Shown: piece by piece, positions 25,756 through 34,813 of the stretch
Numbering within the stretch: position 1 is the stretch's first letter
Layout of the letters: each line of letters starts with the position of its first letter
Assembly (NCBI RefSeq): GCF_900111565.1
Contig: NZ_FOIK01000001.1
Span: 310,001-374,000 of the forward strand
From: Paenibacillus sp. NFR01
Lineage (GTDB): Bacteria > Bacillota > Bacilli > Paenibacillales > Paenibacillaceae
Direction of reading: 5' to 3'
Length of the DNA: 64,000 bases
Position numbers and translations under genes: made by a program
Notes under the pieces: model-generated
Database searches by the model: none
Seen by the model: only the letters and a program-made list of their open reading frames with translations
What the model was told of the DNA's origin: nothing

Positions 25756-27681
25756 ATGAATATTATGACCGTGGAACATCTCACCAAAAGCTACGGCGAG
25801 AAAACACTGTTCCGTGACGCGTCGTTCGGGATGGACGAACGCGATAAAATCGGCGTGATCGGCGTGAACGGCACCGGCAAATCGACGCTGCTCAAGATCA
25901 TTGCCGGGCTGGACAAAGCCGATGAAGGGCAGATCGCCATCGGCAACGATGTGCGCGTGCAGTACCTGGCGCAGAATCCGCCGTATGAACCGGAGCATAC
26001 CGTGCTGCAGCAGGTATTCGCCGGCGACGATCCAGGCCTGAAGCTGATGCGCGACTATATGGACACGGCGGCGCTGCTGGAGCGTCAGCCGGGCGACGCC
26101 GCCCTGGAAGGCAAGCTGGTGCGGCTGGGCCAGGACATCGATGCCGCAGGAATTTGGGCGCTGGAGAGTGAAGCGAAAAACGCGTTGACCCGTCTCGGCA
26201 TTACCGACTTCGCGGCCAAAATGGGCGATCTCTCCGGCGGCCAGCGCAAGCGCGTCGCGCTGGCGGCGGCGCTGATTACGCCGTCCGAGCTGCTTATCCT
26301 GGACGAGCCCACCAACCATATCGACACCGATTCGGTCGCCTGGCTGGAGCAATACCTGCAGAAACGCCGCGGCGCCCTTTTGATGGTAACGCATGACCGC
26401 TATTTCCTGGAACGGGTGGCAAGCGTGATGCTGGAGCTGGACGGCGGCCGGATGTTCCGCTATGAAGCGAACTACTCGCGGTTTCTGGAGTTGAAGGCGG
26501 AGCGCGAGGAACGCGAAGCGGCTACGGAGCAAAAGAAGAAAAATCTACTCCGAAATGAGCTGGCCTGGATTCGCCGGGGCGCTCAAGCCCGTTCGACGAA
26601 GCAGAAGGCGCGGATCGACCGCTACGAGAAGCTGAAGGATAGCGTCGGTACGTCTAAAACCGAAGGGATGGATATTTCGGTAGCCGCGACGCGGCTGGGC
26701 CGGAAAATCATCGAGATCAAGGACCTTGCCAAATCGATGGCCGGGCGAACCCTTATCAAGGATTTGACCTATATCGCCGTGCCGCAGGACCGTGTTGGCA
26801 TCGTTGGCCGCAACGGCAGCGGCAAATCGACGTTGCTGAACCTGATTGCCGGCCGGCTTGAGCCGGACAGCGGTGCAGTAGAGCTGGGCGCGACCGTCAA
26901 GCTTGGCTATTTTACGCAGGAGCATCAGGAGATGGACGATTCGATGCGCGTCATCGAATATATCAAGGAAGAAGCCGAAGTCATCCGTACATCGGACGGC
27001 AGCGTCATAACGGCGGCGCAAATGCTGGAACGTTTCTTGTTCCCGCCGGCCATGCAGTGGACGCCGATCGCCAAATTGTCCGGCGGCGAGAAACGGCGTC
27101 TCTATCTGCTGCGCGTATTAATGGGCGCGCCCAACGTGCTGCTGCTCGACGAACCGACGAACGATCTGGATATCAGCACGTTGTCGGTGCTTGAAGATTA
27201 TCTGGAGGAATTCCCGGGCGTCGTGTTCACCGTATCCCATGACCGCTACTTCCTCGACCGTGTGGTCGACAAGCTGATCGCGTTTGAGAACGGCACGCTG
27301 CGGATTCATGTCGGCGATTATACCGAATATGAAGAGTGGCTGGCCAAGAATGTTCCGTCCCGCAGCGGCGAAGCCGCCAAGGGCAAGGATGCCGGGGGCA
27401 AACGGGCCGCTTCTGCCGAAGGGGAGACCGCGACGCCGGTTAAGGAGAAGCTCAAATTCACCTTCAAAGAGCAGAAGGAATATGAAACCATCGACGAACA
27501 GATCGAACGGGCCGAGCAGCGGCTCGCCGACATCCAGACGGAGATGGAAGCCGCGTTTGCGGATTCCGTCAAGCTGCAGGAGTTGATGGCGAAGCAGAAA
27601 GCCGGCGAAGCCGAGCTGGAGCATTTGATGGAGCGCTGGACTTACCTGAACGAGCTGGCCGAGCGTATCGCCGGCAAATAA
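25756..27681 (+). CDS. ABC-F family ATPase (YfmR/Uup type)
   Basis: The 641-residue protein has two ABC ATPase domains without membrane segments. Walker A motifs are GVNGTGKST (36-44) and GRNGSGKST (about 351-359). Signatures are LSGGQRKRVALA and LSGGEKRRLYLL; the Walker B of both is LLILDEPTNH/LLLDEPTNDLD. The C-terminal 110 residues form a coiled coil as in Uup/YfmR. ABC-F proteins act at the ribosomal E site; this type helps resolve stalled or quality-control complexes. The ATG follows GCGAGGATCAAGC. Confidence 0.85.
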   Translation: MNIMTVEHLTKSYGEKTLFRDASFGMDERDKIGVIGVNGTGKSTLLKIIAGLDKADEGQIAIGNDVRVQYLAQNPPYEPEHTVLQQVFAGDDPGLKLMRDYMDTAALLERQPGDAALEGKLVRLGQDIDAAGIWALESEAKNALTRLGITDFAAKMGDLSGGQRKRVALAAALITPSELLILDEPTNHIDTDSVAWLEQYLQKRRGALLMVTHDRYFLERVASVMLELDGGRMFRYEANYSRFLELKAEREEREAATEQKKKNLLRNELAWIRRGAQARSTKQKARIDRYEKLKDSVGTSKTEGMDISVAATRLGRKIIEIKDLAKSMAGRTLIKDLTYIAVPQDRVGIVGRNGSGKSTLLNLIAGRLEPDSGAVELGATVKLGYFTQEHQEMDDSMRVIEYIKEEAEVIRTSDGSVITAAQMLERFLFPPAMQWTPIAKLSGGEKRRLYLLRVLMGAPNVLLLDEPTNDLDISTLSVLEDYLEEFPGVVFTVSHDRYFLDRVVDKLIAFENGTLRIHVGDYTEYEEWLAKNVPSRSGEAAKGKDAGGKRAASAEGETATPVKEKLKFTFKEQKEYETIDEQIERAEQRLADIQTEMEAAFADSVKLQELMAKQKAGEAELEHLMERWTYLNELAERIAGK

Positions 27682-27684
27682 CAA

Positions 27685-27733
27685 AGAAGGGCCATCCCTG
27701 CCGCATTCTTTTTGGCGCGTGGATGGCCCTTCT
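27685..27733 (+). terminator. Terminator after the ABC-F gene
   Basis: AGAAGGGCCATCC (27685-27697) pairs perfectly with GGATGGCCCTTCT (27721-27733). A T-rich tail (TATAGGTATAG) is weak. Confidence 0.8.
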
Positions 27734-27776
27734 TATAGGTATAGCAGCAGGGGAGGCCGCTCTCCATTGCAGCTTC

Positions 27777-27957
27777 GTTGCAAAACATGCAATAAAAACC
27801 ACGAAAAAAACGTTCTTTATTCATTCCGTTGCATGCTGTGCAGCGGATTTTTGATTTTTATGGCCTTTTTGGTGAGTTCACCGAAATCCATTGCACAGAA
27901 TGCAACGAATCAGCAAAAAGCGCCCTTTTTGGGCGAATCCGTTGTACGAAATGCAAT
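27777..27957. repeat. Four phased 17-bp dyads (RTTGYA-N5-TGCARY)
   Basis: GTTGCA-AAACA-TGCAAT (27777-27793), GTTGCA-TGCTG-TGCAGC (27828-27844), ATTGCA-CAGAA-TGCAAC (27890-27906) and GTTGTA-CGAAA-TGCAAT (27941-27957) are spaced 51, 62 and 51 bp start to start. Copies 2-4 share AATCC next to one arm; copy 2 is inverted. The cluster lies in a gene-free gap (27736-28153). Confidence 0.65.
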
Positions 27958-28153
27958 GAAGGCCTGAGGGGAACCTTTCGGTGAAAACGACCAAGGGCCG
28001 AACGGCTGAGTGGTGAACGACATTGTAAAAAATGAGGCGTTCATGCCGCAGCAGTAGCCTCACGCCGCGGTTAGCGGCTTGACACCTTAGCCAGCCGCCT
28101 CACCGTGCACCAGCCGCCTCACGTCCTATTCTGTCTGCCCTCCCAGCGCTCCG

Positions 28154-28450
28154 TTAAGACTTTTTCAATAATCCTATAAAGGTATAAACAATGCCGACAA
28201 TGATGCAGATAAACGGCAGGCTGGCGTAACGGACCCGGAAATCCACGATGTTCGCAAAGATGAATCCAAGTGCGATGTAATCGAAGCCGAGAAACATCCA
28301 TTTCTTGTCCGAGATCCGTTTGTGGAAAACGGCCGCCAGCACCATCCCGATTGCCAGCATCAGAAAAATAATCGGCGCCAGCGCCTCAAACCCCGCTTGT
28401 GATAATGCAAAAAACCTCATCCAATAATCCGGTTCCGGTCCTGTGCTCAT
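28154..28450 (-). CDS. Small three-helix membrane protein, unknown
   Basis: The 98-residue protein has three hydrophobic segments (about 24-43, 52-68 and 75-94) and a charged KRISDKKW loop. No family was recognised. The ATG at 28450 follows AAGGAGGAAAAA on the minus strand, a strong binding site, so it is very likely expressed. It diverges from the copper amine oxidase-like gene. Confidence 0.65.
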   Translation of the reverse strand: MSTGPEPDYWMRFFALSQAGFEALAPIIFLMLAIGMVLAAVFHKRISDKKWMFLGFDYIALGFIFANIVDFRVRYASLPFICIIVGIVYTFIGLLKKS

Positions 28451-28571
28451 TTTTTCCTCCTTGAACGCTTCAATGATCTATCCATCTTACCATATTTTAG
28501 GCGGCGAAATAGCAACAAAATCCTCATGCACGCGTCTATACTTACATCGTTTTCCATGGGGGATGATGTGG

Positions 28572-29513
28572 ATGAAAAAGTTCATTTTAGGTCTGCTGTG
28601 CGGACTGCTGCTCACGGTTTCCGGTGCTGCGTTTGCCGCGGGAGGGCTCAAAGCCGCTTGGTTGAATGCCATTTTTGAAGTTAACGGGCAGCAGGTATCA
28701 AAGAATGCAGCAGCAAAAGCAGTTAACATCAACGGCAGTATATATGTGCCGCTGCAGTTCATGGCCGAGGCGCTCGGCGGGACGGCGGGCTACGATGCGG
28801 ATCGCCATGCGGTGATGGTCAAGAACGGTCCCCTGGATATCACGGACACGAGGGTTCCGGGTCTCAGCGCCGGCAATATCCTTTTAAGTAAAAGCGGCAA
28901 AAATACGTGGATCACCGGCCAGCTCCAGCTTGCCGGAGTCGGCAATTCGCTGCATACGATGACGGCCGTGCTGTCCTTCTACGATGAAGACAACCGCAAG
29001 ATCGGCGAAGCGCCGCTTAACGTCAAACAACTTGGCGTGGATAAGACGACGTTCACCGCCGTCGGGAATGGTGATTTACGGGCCTCCAGTGAGGTCTTTT
29101 TGCAGGTGAGGAAGCTGGACGGGCAGGTTGTGCCAGAGCAGGCCACGATACGGTACAGCAACGCGAAATACGGGTTTACGATGAAGCTGCCGGACTCCTG
29201 GCAGGGCAAATATGCGGTCGTGGAAGGGCCAACGAATCCGGAGGGACCCGCCAATCTCCTCTTTAAAAACAGGTACGGCGGTATATTGTTTTCGGTATTG
29301 GTCTGGGAACCGGGGGAATGGAAGAAATCCGAAGCGGCGATACGGGATAACGCCAAGGTATGGAAGGTAGGCGAAGCGAAAGGAAAAGTGTACACAATCG
29401 TCCTGCCCGGCGATGTCCAATACGATCCGAACGATGCGGTATGGGCAGCGGAATACAAGGCCATGGCAGCGGATATTCCCCGGATTCGCATTAGCTTCAG
29501 CGCAAGCAAGTAA
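28572..29513 (+). CDS. Secreted protein with copper amine oxidase N-terminal-like domain
   Basis: The 313-residue protein has a Sec signal peptide (MKKFILGLLCGLLLTVSGAAFA) and then a stalk domain of the Cu_amine_oxidN1 type (VNGQQVSKN...INGSIYVPLQFMAEALGG). This domain is common on secreted proteins of Paenibacillus and does not imply copper oxidase activity. The rest (about 90-313) is a beta-rich region of unknown function. ATG 28572 has a suitable GGGGG spacing; 28563 and 28566 are too close. Confidence 0.75.
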   Translation: MKKFILGLLCGLLLTVSGAAFAAGGLKAAWLNAIFEVNGQQVSKNAAAKAVNINGSIYVPLQFMAEALGGTAGYDADRHAVMVKNGPLDITDTRVPGLSAGNILLSKSGKNTWITGQLQLAGVGNSLHTMTAVLSFYDEDNRKIGEAPLNVKQLGVDKTTFTAVGNGDLRASSEVFLQVRKLDGQVVPEQATIRYSNAKYGFTMKLPDSWQGKYAVVEGPTNPEGPANLLFKNRYGGILFSVLVWEPGEWKKSEAAIRDNAKVWKVGEAKGKVYTIVLPGDVQYDPNDAVWAAEYKAMAADIPRIRISFSASK

Positions 29514-29564
29514 ACGTTCCTCCGTCATATAAGAGGCTGCCAGCCTGAATAAACGTTGAAGCCA

Positions 29565-29588
29565 AAGCCCCACTTGCGGGGTTATTTG
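29565..29588 (+). terminator. Short hairpin after the secreted protein gene
   Basis: GCCCC (29567-29571) pairs with GGGG (29578-29581) over ACTTGC, followed by TTATTT. A similar CCCCAC/GTGGGG hairpin occurs near 6116-6130. Confidence 0.4.
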
Positions 29589-29673
29589 GCATGCACATAA
29601 ATATCCTTGACCGTGGACAGACACCCGGGCGGCGGGCGTAGCCGGGCATACACTGTGGTAAGGAGGGGAAGTT

Positions 29674-30153
29674 ATGCCAAAAACAGCCCAAACGCCAAAC
29701 GAGCTGAAGGCGCTGATCGCCGCCGCCGAGCGGGCCTGGTTCAACGTTTACGACTCGGCCAGTGACAGACGGATCATCGTCGTGGATGGAACCGAATATA
29801 AACTGCTGCCGCTCCGCTTCAGTACGAAAGCGAAGGTGATCGCCTATTTCAGACAGTATTGGGGAAGCGCGATGAGCAACCGGATGTTCTGCAATCTGCA
29901 AACCGTAACCCGGAAGAACAGGCTTTATGCCATTGTGGGCGATACCGGAATTATTCCGTTCATTCCCCGCCGCATTCGGGTAGACAGTCGTACGGCCAGC
30001 CGCATCCGCGTCACGGCGGTATTATCCGCAGAGGAACATTATGATACAGAAACGGAAAGAGTCCGTTACCTGATCGGCAAATCGGGGAGCAAGCTCCGCG
30101 TCCTGAACCGGGATAAAAAGAATACCGATCCCCGTTATCAGGCGTGCCGATAA
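29674..30153 (+). CDS. IseA-like protein, tandem copy 1 (tentative)
   Basis: The 159-residue protein has no signal peptide. The order AAERAWFNV, VDGTEYKLLPLRFSTKAKVIAYF, and a following RKNRLYAIVGDTG resembles the fold of IseA/YoeB, a Bacillus inhibitor of cell-wall DL-endopeptidases, but similarity is weak and judged by eye. IseA itself is secreted. A strong AAGGAGGGGAAGTT site precedes the ATG. The next gene is a clear paralogue sharing MPKTAQ, FSTxxKxIAYFRxYWG, SNRxFC and RDKKN. Confidence 0.6.
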   Translation: MPKTAQTPNELKALIAAAERAWFNVYDSASDRRIIVVDGTEYKLLPLRFSTKAKVIAYFRQYWGSAMSNRMFCNLQTVTRKNRLYAIVGDTGIIPFIPRRIRVDSRTASRIRVTAVLSAEEHYDTETERVRYLIGKSGSKLRVLNRDKKNTDPRYQACR

Positions 30154-30186
30154 ACCATCGCAAATTCATTGGAGGAGAGAGTGCGT

Positions 30187-30678
30187 ATGCCGAAAACGGC
30201 GCAAATATCCGAAGAGCTGCGTGCCTTTATTGCCGCCGCCGAAGCGGCCTGGCTGGATGTGTATCATTCGGCGGAGCGGGATCATGTAATCTCGGTAGAC
30301 CATACGCAATATATCCGCCTGCCGCTGAAATTCAGCACCCGGACAAAGCTGATCGCCTACTTTCGGCGATATTGGGGCATAGAGCTGAGCAACCGCCTGT
30401 TCTGCAGCCTTCACACCGTTCTGCATCAAAAGAGGCTGTACATGATTGCAGGAGATCCCGGAGACCTGATTTATATCCCGAGAAGGGTGAAGGTGCTTAG
30501 CCGTTCGGCAACCCGCATCCAGGTAACCGCGGTGCTGTCGGTCGATGCGCAGGAGGATGTCGATGCAACAAGCGTCCGTTACATTATCGGCAAGTCGGGC
30601 GACAAGCTGACGATTTTGGACCGCGATAAAAAAAATATCGACTACCGCTTTGATCCCTGCGGCAGCCGAGTGGATTAA
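30187..30678 (+). CDS. IseA-like protein, tandem copy 2 (tentative)
   Basis: The 163-residue protein is a paralogue of the gene 33 bp upstream. They share the start MPKTAQ, the core LPLKFSTRTKLIAYFRRYWG, the SNRLFC motif, and the end VRYIIGKSGDKL...LDRDKKN. Like its partner it has no signal peptide. The ATG at 30187 follows GGAGGAGA; the in-frame TTG at 30169 overlaps that site. Function is uncertain; IseA-like inhibition of peptidoglycan hydrolases would need export. Confidence 0.6.
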   Translation: MPKTAQISEELRAFIAAAEAAWLDVYHSAERDHVISVDHTQYIRLPLKFSTRTKLIAYFRRYWGIELSNRLFCSLHTVLHQKRLYMIAGDPGDLIYIPRRVKVLSRSATRIQVTAVLSVDAQEDVDATSVRYIIGKSGDKLTILDRDKKNIDYRFDPCGSRVD

Positions 30679-30685
30679 TCTTGAC

Positions 30686-31510
30686 CTATTTGCCGGTGGA
30701 GACGGCAATCATCTGCATGACCGGCCTTGAGTCGCCGGTCAGTACGGCCTCCGCGGCATTCATCTGCGACGAGCCGTCGCCGTCGAGGAAGATGCCCTCG
30801 CGCACGCCGCCGGGTACCGCCTCCAGCACGGCGGTGCGGAAATCCGCCGCCGTGCAGAGCGACTCGCTGACGATCAGCCATACCTTGCCGGCATCGTCAT
30901 AGACCATGCCGGACCGCAGCCGCGCTTCGTCCGCAAAAGGCAAATGCTCCGCCTCCGCTTCGGCGGCCCACAGCTCTTCCTGCTGCACATTCATGCTGAC
31001 GCCGCCCTGGGCCCAGTAATGGCCCCGGTCGGTGACGTTCAGCTCGTCGGCAGCGGCGGCCTTCTGCACGGACAGCATGCCCGCCGCGCCGTCATAGATC
31101 AGGGTTCCCCGCGCATATTTCGCGTTGAACCAGCCGGACCCGTAGGCGCCGCGCACGCCGCCGGCCGGCGTATCATTCATTACGGCAATGGACAGCAGGT
31201 CCTTGCCGTAGAAAAAGCCGCCGTTGATGCCATAGGCGGCGATCGGGCGCAGCGCCGTGCCGGCGGCGCGCAGCACCACATCGTCTGGAGCGAGGCCCAT
31301 CAGGTGCAGCCGCACCTGACGGGACGTATCCGCCTCCAGATACGTGTACAGGCGGGGGAGGCCGTTAAACGCCTCCTCCGCCTGCTTGTGCGGCCGGGCC
31401 GCCAGCGCTGCCACGGCCGCAACGGCGGCGAACAGGGCGAGCGCCGCCGTCCGCCGTCCGGGCCGGAGCCGGGCACCCGCCCTTCGGCCCGTGTTAATTC
31501 GCGCCCACAT
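30686..31510 (-). CDS. Phosphodiester glycosidase (NAGPA/DUF2233) family protein
   Basis: The 274-residue protein starts with a basic stretch and one hydrophobic segment (about 22-38), so it is membrane-anchored or exported. The NAGPA domain shows AYGINGGFF, GGVSMNV and the catalytic-type FLDGDGSSQM. Family members cleave GlcNAc-1-phosphodiesters, for example in wall polymers; the bacterial substrate is unknown. Its ATG overlaps the end of the M42 peptidase gene by 17 bp, so the two are translationally coupled. Confidence 0.75.
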   Translation of the reverse strand: MWARINTGRRAGARLRPGRRTAALALFAAVAAVAALAARPHKQAEEAFNGLPRLYTYLEADTSRQVRLHLMGLAPDDVVLRAAGTALRPIAAYGINGGFFYGKDLLSIAVMNDTPAGGVRGAYGSGWFNAKYARGTLIYDGAAGMLSVQKAAAADELNVTDRGHYWAQGGVSMNVQQEELWAAEAEAEHLPFADEARLRSGMVYDDAGKVWLIVSESLCTAADFRTAVLEAVPGGVREGIFLDGDGSSQMNAAEAVLTGDSRPVMQMIAVSTGK

Positions 31511-32540
31511 AGGCGGCGAGCAGCTTGGCCGTATTCAGCACGGCCTGTTTGTGCGTGCGCTCCATCGAATGCGAGGCATGCACGCCGGGACCGATGAGCG
31601 CGGCGCGGATGTTGTTGCCGCCGCGCAGTGCGGCAGAGGCGTCCGAGCCGTAGGACGGATAAATATCGACCGCAAACGGAATGCCCAGGCCGTTGGCCAG
31701 TTCAATCAGCCGGCTGGTCATCGTGTAATCATACGGGCCGCTGGAATCCTTCGCACAAATGGAGACATCCGTCTCCTTGCAGCTGAGGTCATCGCCCATC
31801 GCGCCCATGTCTACGGCGATCATTTCATTGATCTCGCCGGGAATCCAGGCTGCGCCGTGGCCGACCTCTTCGTAATTGGAGATGAGGATGGAGAGATTGT
31901 GCAGCGGCTTCCAGCCTTCCCGTCTGGCGCTCTCGAGCAGGCCGAAGATCGCCGCCACGCTGGCTTTGTCGTCCAGGTGGCGCGATTTGATATACCCGCT
32001 AGGCGTCACCACCGCGCGGGCGTCGAAAGAAACGAAGTCGCCGACCCCGATGCCGAGCTTCAGCACATCGTCTTTGGTGGAGACGAGCTCGTCGATGCGT
32101 ACTTCCATGTTTTCTTCAGCGCGTTTGAAGTCGCGCGCATCGGCGTATACATGCACCGACGGATGGCTGGTCAGAATCGTGCCGGTGTACGTTAAGCCGC
32201 TGCGGGTATGGATTGTGCAGTATTCATTTTCGATGCTGTGCATGGTGAAGCCGCCTACCGAAGTCAGGCGCAGCGTGCCGCCCGACTTCACTGAACGTAC
32301 CATCGCACCAAGCGTATCGACATGCGCGCTTAGGCCGATCGTACGGGACGGATCCAGGCCGGGAACGCTTAGAACCGCTCCGCCTTTTTCATTCCAGGTC
32401 AACGCCGTGCCTAGCGCGGCGGCTTCTTCGGCGACGATGCCCATAGCCTGAGCGGTAAAGCCGCTCGGACTCGGGGTGTCGAGCAGTCGTTTCAATAAGC
32501 GCAGGATATACTCTTCGTTGGGTTGGATGGATAAAGGCAT
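31494..32540 (-). CDS. M42-family metallo-aminopeptidase
   Basis: The 348-residue protein has the dinuclear metal ligands of M42: GLSAHVDTLGAMV, SRHLDDKASVA, the EEVGHGA segment with the catalytic Glu, and a late GPGVHASHSME. M42 enzymes (FrvX/PepA-like) are cytosolic aminopeptidases forming large tetrahedral particles. The ATG at 32540 follows GAGGAGGAATCTGAA. It is first in a two-gene unit with the phosphodiester glycosidase. Confidence 0.85.
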   Translation of the reverse strand: MPLSIQPNEEYILRLLKRLLDTPSPSGFTAQAMGIVAEEAAALGTALTWNEKGGAVLSVPGLDPSRTIGLSAHVDTLGAMVRSVKSGGTLRLTSVGGFTMHSIENEYCTIHTRSGLTYTGTILTSHPSVHVYADARDFKRAEENMEVRIDELVSTKDDVLKLGIGVGDFVSFDARAVVTPSGYIKSRHLDDKASVAAIFGLLESARREGWKPLHNLSILISNYEEVGHGAAWIPGEINEMIAVDMGAMGDDLSCKETDVSICAKDSSGPYDYTMTSRLIELANGLGIPFAVDIYPSYGSDASAALRGGNNIRAALIGPGVHASHSMERTHKQAVLNTAKLLAAYVGAN

Positions 32541-32587
32541 TTCAGATTCCTCCTCGAATTGGGTTTGGGTTTGCTCTTATCATTTGG

Positions 32588-32911
32588 TTAAATAGAAGGT
32601 GCGGTGGTATCCGGCAATCCGGAAAAAGGTTCCAGCGGCGGATTTTCCAGCTTGGCGATCGTATCGTTTGCCTTAGCCAGGTCTGCGGTCAGCAGCTTGA
32701 TCCGCTTCTGCAGCTTGAACTGACGGACAATGCCGAAAGCGCCGACGATAAGCCCTCCGATCAGCGTGCAGCCGAGAATCACAACGATCAGGGGAAGGGT
32801 GACCTCCGTAAAACCGAAGTCCACCGGAACCGAACCGACGTTAAAAACGGCGAAGATGGCAATAACCAAAGCAAAGATCAGTCCGAGAATAACGCTCCAT
32901 TGAGTTTTCAT
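32588..32911 (-). CDS. LapA (DUF1049) domain membrane protein
   Basis: The 107-residue protein has two membrane helices with a short loop (about 7-26 and 41-62), then a coiled-coil tail (LQKRIKLLTADLAKANDTIAKLE). The FNVGSVPVDFGF motif between helices is the LapA signature. In E. coli LapA works in LPS assembly control; in Gram-positives the role is unknown. The ATG follows CAGGAGGCCCGGCTC on the minus strand. Confidence 0.75.
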   Translation of the reverse strand: MKTQWSVILGLIFALVIAIFAVFNVGSVPVDFGFTEVTLPLIVVILGCTLIGGLIVGAFGIVRQFKLQKRIKLLTADLAKANDTIAKLENPPLEPFSGLPDTTAPSI

Positions 32912-32940
32912 GAGCCGGGCCTCCTGTAATCCATAATAAA

Positions 32941-32966
32941 ATCCCTTACCCGTCAGGACAAGGGAT
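32941..32966 (-). terminator. Terminator after pepF
   Basis: ATCCCTT (32941-32947) pairs with AAGGGAT (32960-32966). Read on the minus strand the stem is followed by TTTATTATGG. Confidence 0.6.
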
Positions 32967-33022
32967 GAGACAGATATGTATCCTTCTCCCCCCGGAAGAG
33001 GGAAGAAGGGGCGTATTTATGT

Positions 33023-34813
33023 TTATTTCGTCAGCTGCTCCATCTGTTCGATAACGCTCTCGAAGACGCTCATCGCTTCGCGGATCGGCTCCGGCGAGGA
33101 CATGTCAACCCCGGCTTTTTTGAGAATATTGATCGAGTAGTCGCTGCCGCCGCTCTTCAGGAAGCCGAGATAGCGGTCGACCGCCGGCTGGCCCTCCTCC
33201 AGAATCTGTTTGGAGAAGCTGGTGGCCGCGGAGAAGCCGGTTGCGTATTTGTACACGTAGAAGCTGTTGTAGAAATGCGGGATCCGTGCCCATTCCATCT
33301 CGATGTCCTTGTCGACTACCATGTCTTTGCCGTAATACTTCACGTTCAAGTCATAGTAAATGGCGGACAGATCCTGCGGCGTGAGCGACTCGCCTTCTTC
33401 GGCGCGCGCGTGCACGATCTTCTCGAACTCGGCGAACATCGTTTGCCGGAACACTGTCGTACGGAATTGGTCGGCATAATAAGTGAGCAGGTACATTTTT
33501 TCCTTCGGATCGGTCGATTTCTTCAGCAGATAATCCATCAGCAGCGCTTCGTTCGTTGTCGACGCCACTTCGGCGAGGAAAATCGTGTATTGCGCATCCC
33601 GGTATTTCAACGTGTTATCCGAGTAATAGGAATGCAGGGCGTGGCCCATTTCATGCGCCAGCGTGAACATACTGTTGAGGTTGTCGTTATGGTTCAGCAG
33701 CACGTACGGATGCGTACCGTAGGCTCCCCAGCTGTAAGCGCCGGTGCGTTTGTTCTCATTCTCGTATACGTCGATCCAGCCGTTGTTATAACCTTCCTGC
33801 AGCACCTTGAGATAGTCCTCGCCGAGCGGCTTGAGGCCCTCCAGCGTCGTTTTCTTGGCTTCCTCGAAGGTAATATCGAGCTTGTATTCGTCCACGAGCG
33901 GGGCGAACAGGTCATACATATGCAACTCATCCACGCCCATCAGCTTCTGGCGCAGCTTCATATAGCGGTGCATCAGCGGCAGGCTTTCATGGATGGTATC
34001 AATCAGGTTGGTATACACTTCCTTCGGAATGTTGTCGCCGTACAGCGACATTTCCAGGACGGAAGGGTATTTGCGTACCCGGGAGTAGAAGACGTTTTTG
34101 TTGACGTTTGCGCTCAGCGTAGCGGCAATCGTATTTTTTTGCTTGCTGTACGTACCGTACACCGCCTTGAACGCGGCTTTGCGCACTTCACGGTTAGGGC
34201 TCTCCAAGAACTGGATGTAGCTGCCGTGCGTCAGTTCCACTTCCTTGCCTTCTTCGTTTTTGATCTTCGGAAATTTAAGGTCCGCATTGTTCAGCATGCC
34301 GAAAATGCTTTGCGGCGCCTGAGCCAGCGTGCCCACCTGGGCGAGCAGCGCTTCCTCCTCTTTGGACAGGACATGCGCTTTTTCGCGTTTCATTTCGGTC
34401 AGGGTAAAGGTATAATCCTTCAGCTCCGGATCGGCAATGAATTCATCCAGCTTCTCCACGGGCAGGGAGAGGATTTCCGGAGTCACGAAGGACAACGCCT
34501 CGCCGGCTTCCACGCTGAGTTTTTTCGCTTTTTGGGAGAGTGCCTGATACTCCGGAGCAGCGGTATCTTCATCTTGGCGCATATGTGCATAGACATAAAG
34601 GCGCTCGGTCAGGAGGGACAGCTTGTCGTCCAGCTCAAAGCAGGCCTTCAGCGAATCGGGATCCGACAGCTTGCCCTGAAAATTGGCGGCCTCTTTGATC
34701 AGCTTTTTGGCGTCTTCGTATTCCCCGTCCCACTGCTTCTGCGATGCGAACATATCTTCAAGCTTCCAGCGGTTTTCGGCGGGTACTTCACTTCTCTTCA
34801 ATAATTGTTCCAT
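33023..34813 (-). CDS. pepF: Oligoendopeptidase F
   Basis: The 596-residue M3B metallopeptidase cleaves short peptides, usually in the cytosol. The zinc-binding motif TLAHEMGHALHSYY (about residue 386) and the third ligand EVASTTNEALL downstream are intact. ATG 34813 has GAGGAGG at a perfect distance. The same frame extends upstream to an ATG at 34942 that also has AGGAGG and would add a hydrophobic, signal-like N-terminus (MFPAAKSLPLLLSLCLLAG). Both starts are credible by ribosome binding site; the shorter one matches the family. Confidence 0.88.
   Translation of the reverse strand: MEQLLKRSEVPAENRWKLEDMFASQKQWDGEYEDAKKLIKEAANFQGKLSDPDSLKACFELDDKLSLLTERLYVYAHMRQDEDTAAPEYQALSQKAKKLSVEAGEALSFVTPEILSLPVEKLDEFIADPELKDYTFTLTEMKREKAHVLSKEEEALLAQVGTLAQAPQSIFGMLNNADLKFPKIKNEEGKEVELTHGSYIQFLESPNREVRKAAFKAVYGTYSKQKNTIAATLSANVNKNVFYSRVRKYPSVLEMSLYGDNIPKEVYTNLIDTIHESLPLMHRYMKLRQKLMGVDELHMYDLFAPLVDEYKLDITFEEAKKTTLEGLKPLGEDYLKVLQEGYNNGWIDVYENENKRTGAYSWGAYGTHPYVLLNHNDNLNSMFTLAHEMGHALHSYYSDNTLKYRDAQYTIFLAEVASTTNEALLMDYLLKKSTDPKEKMYLLTYYADQFRTTVFRQTMFAEFEKIVHARAEEGESLTPQDLSAIYYDLNVKYYGKDMVVDKDIEMEWARIPHFYNSFYVYKYATGFSAATSFSKQILEEGQPAVDRYLGFLKSGGSDYSINILKKAGVDMSSPEPIREAMSVFESVIEQMEQLTK

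Noticed and set aside
28070..28125. CRISPR-like repeat of CAGCCGCCTCAC
   Set aside because: Only two close copies of 12 bases with no regular spacers.
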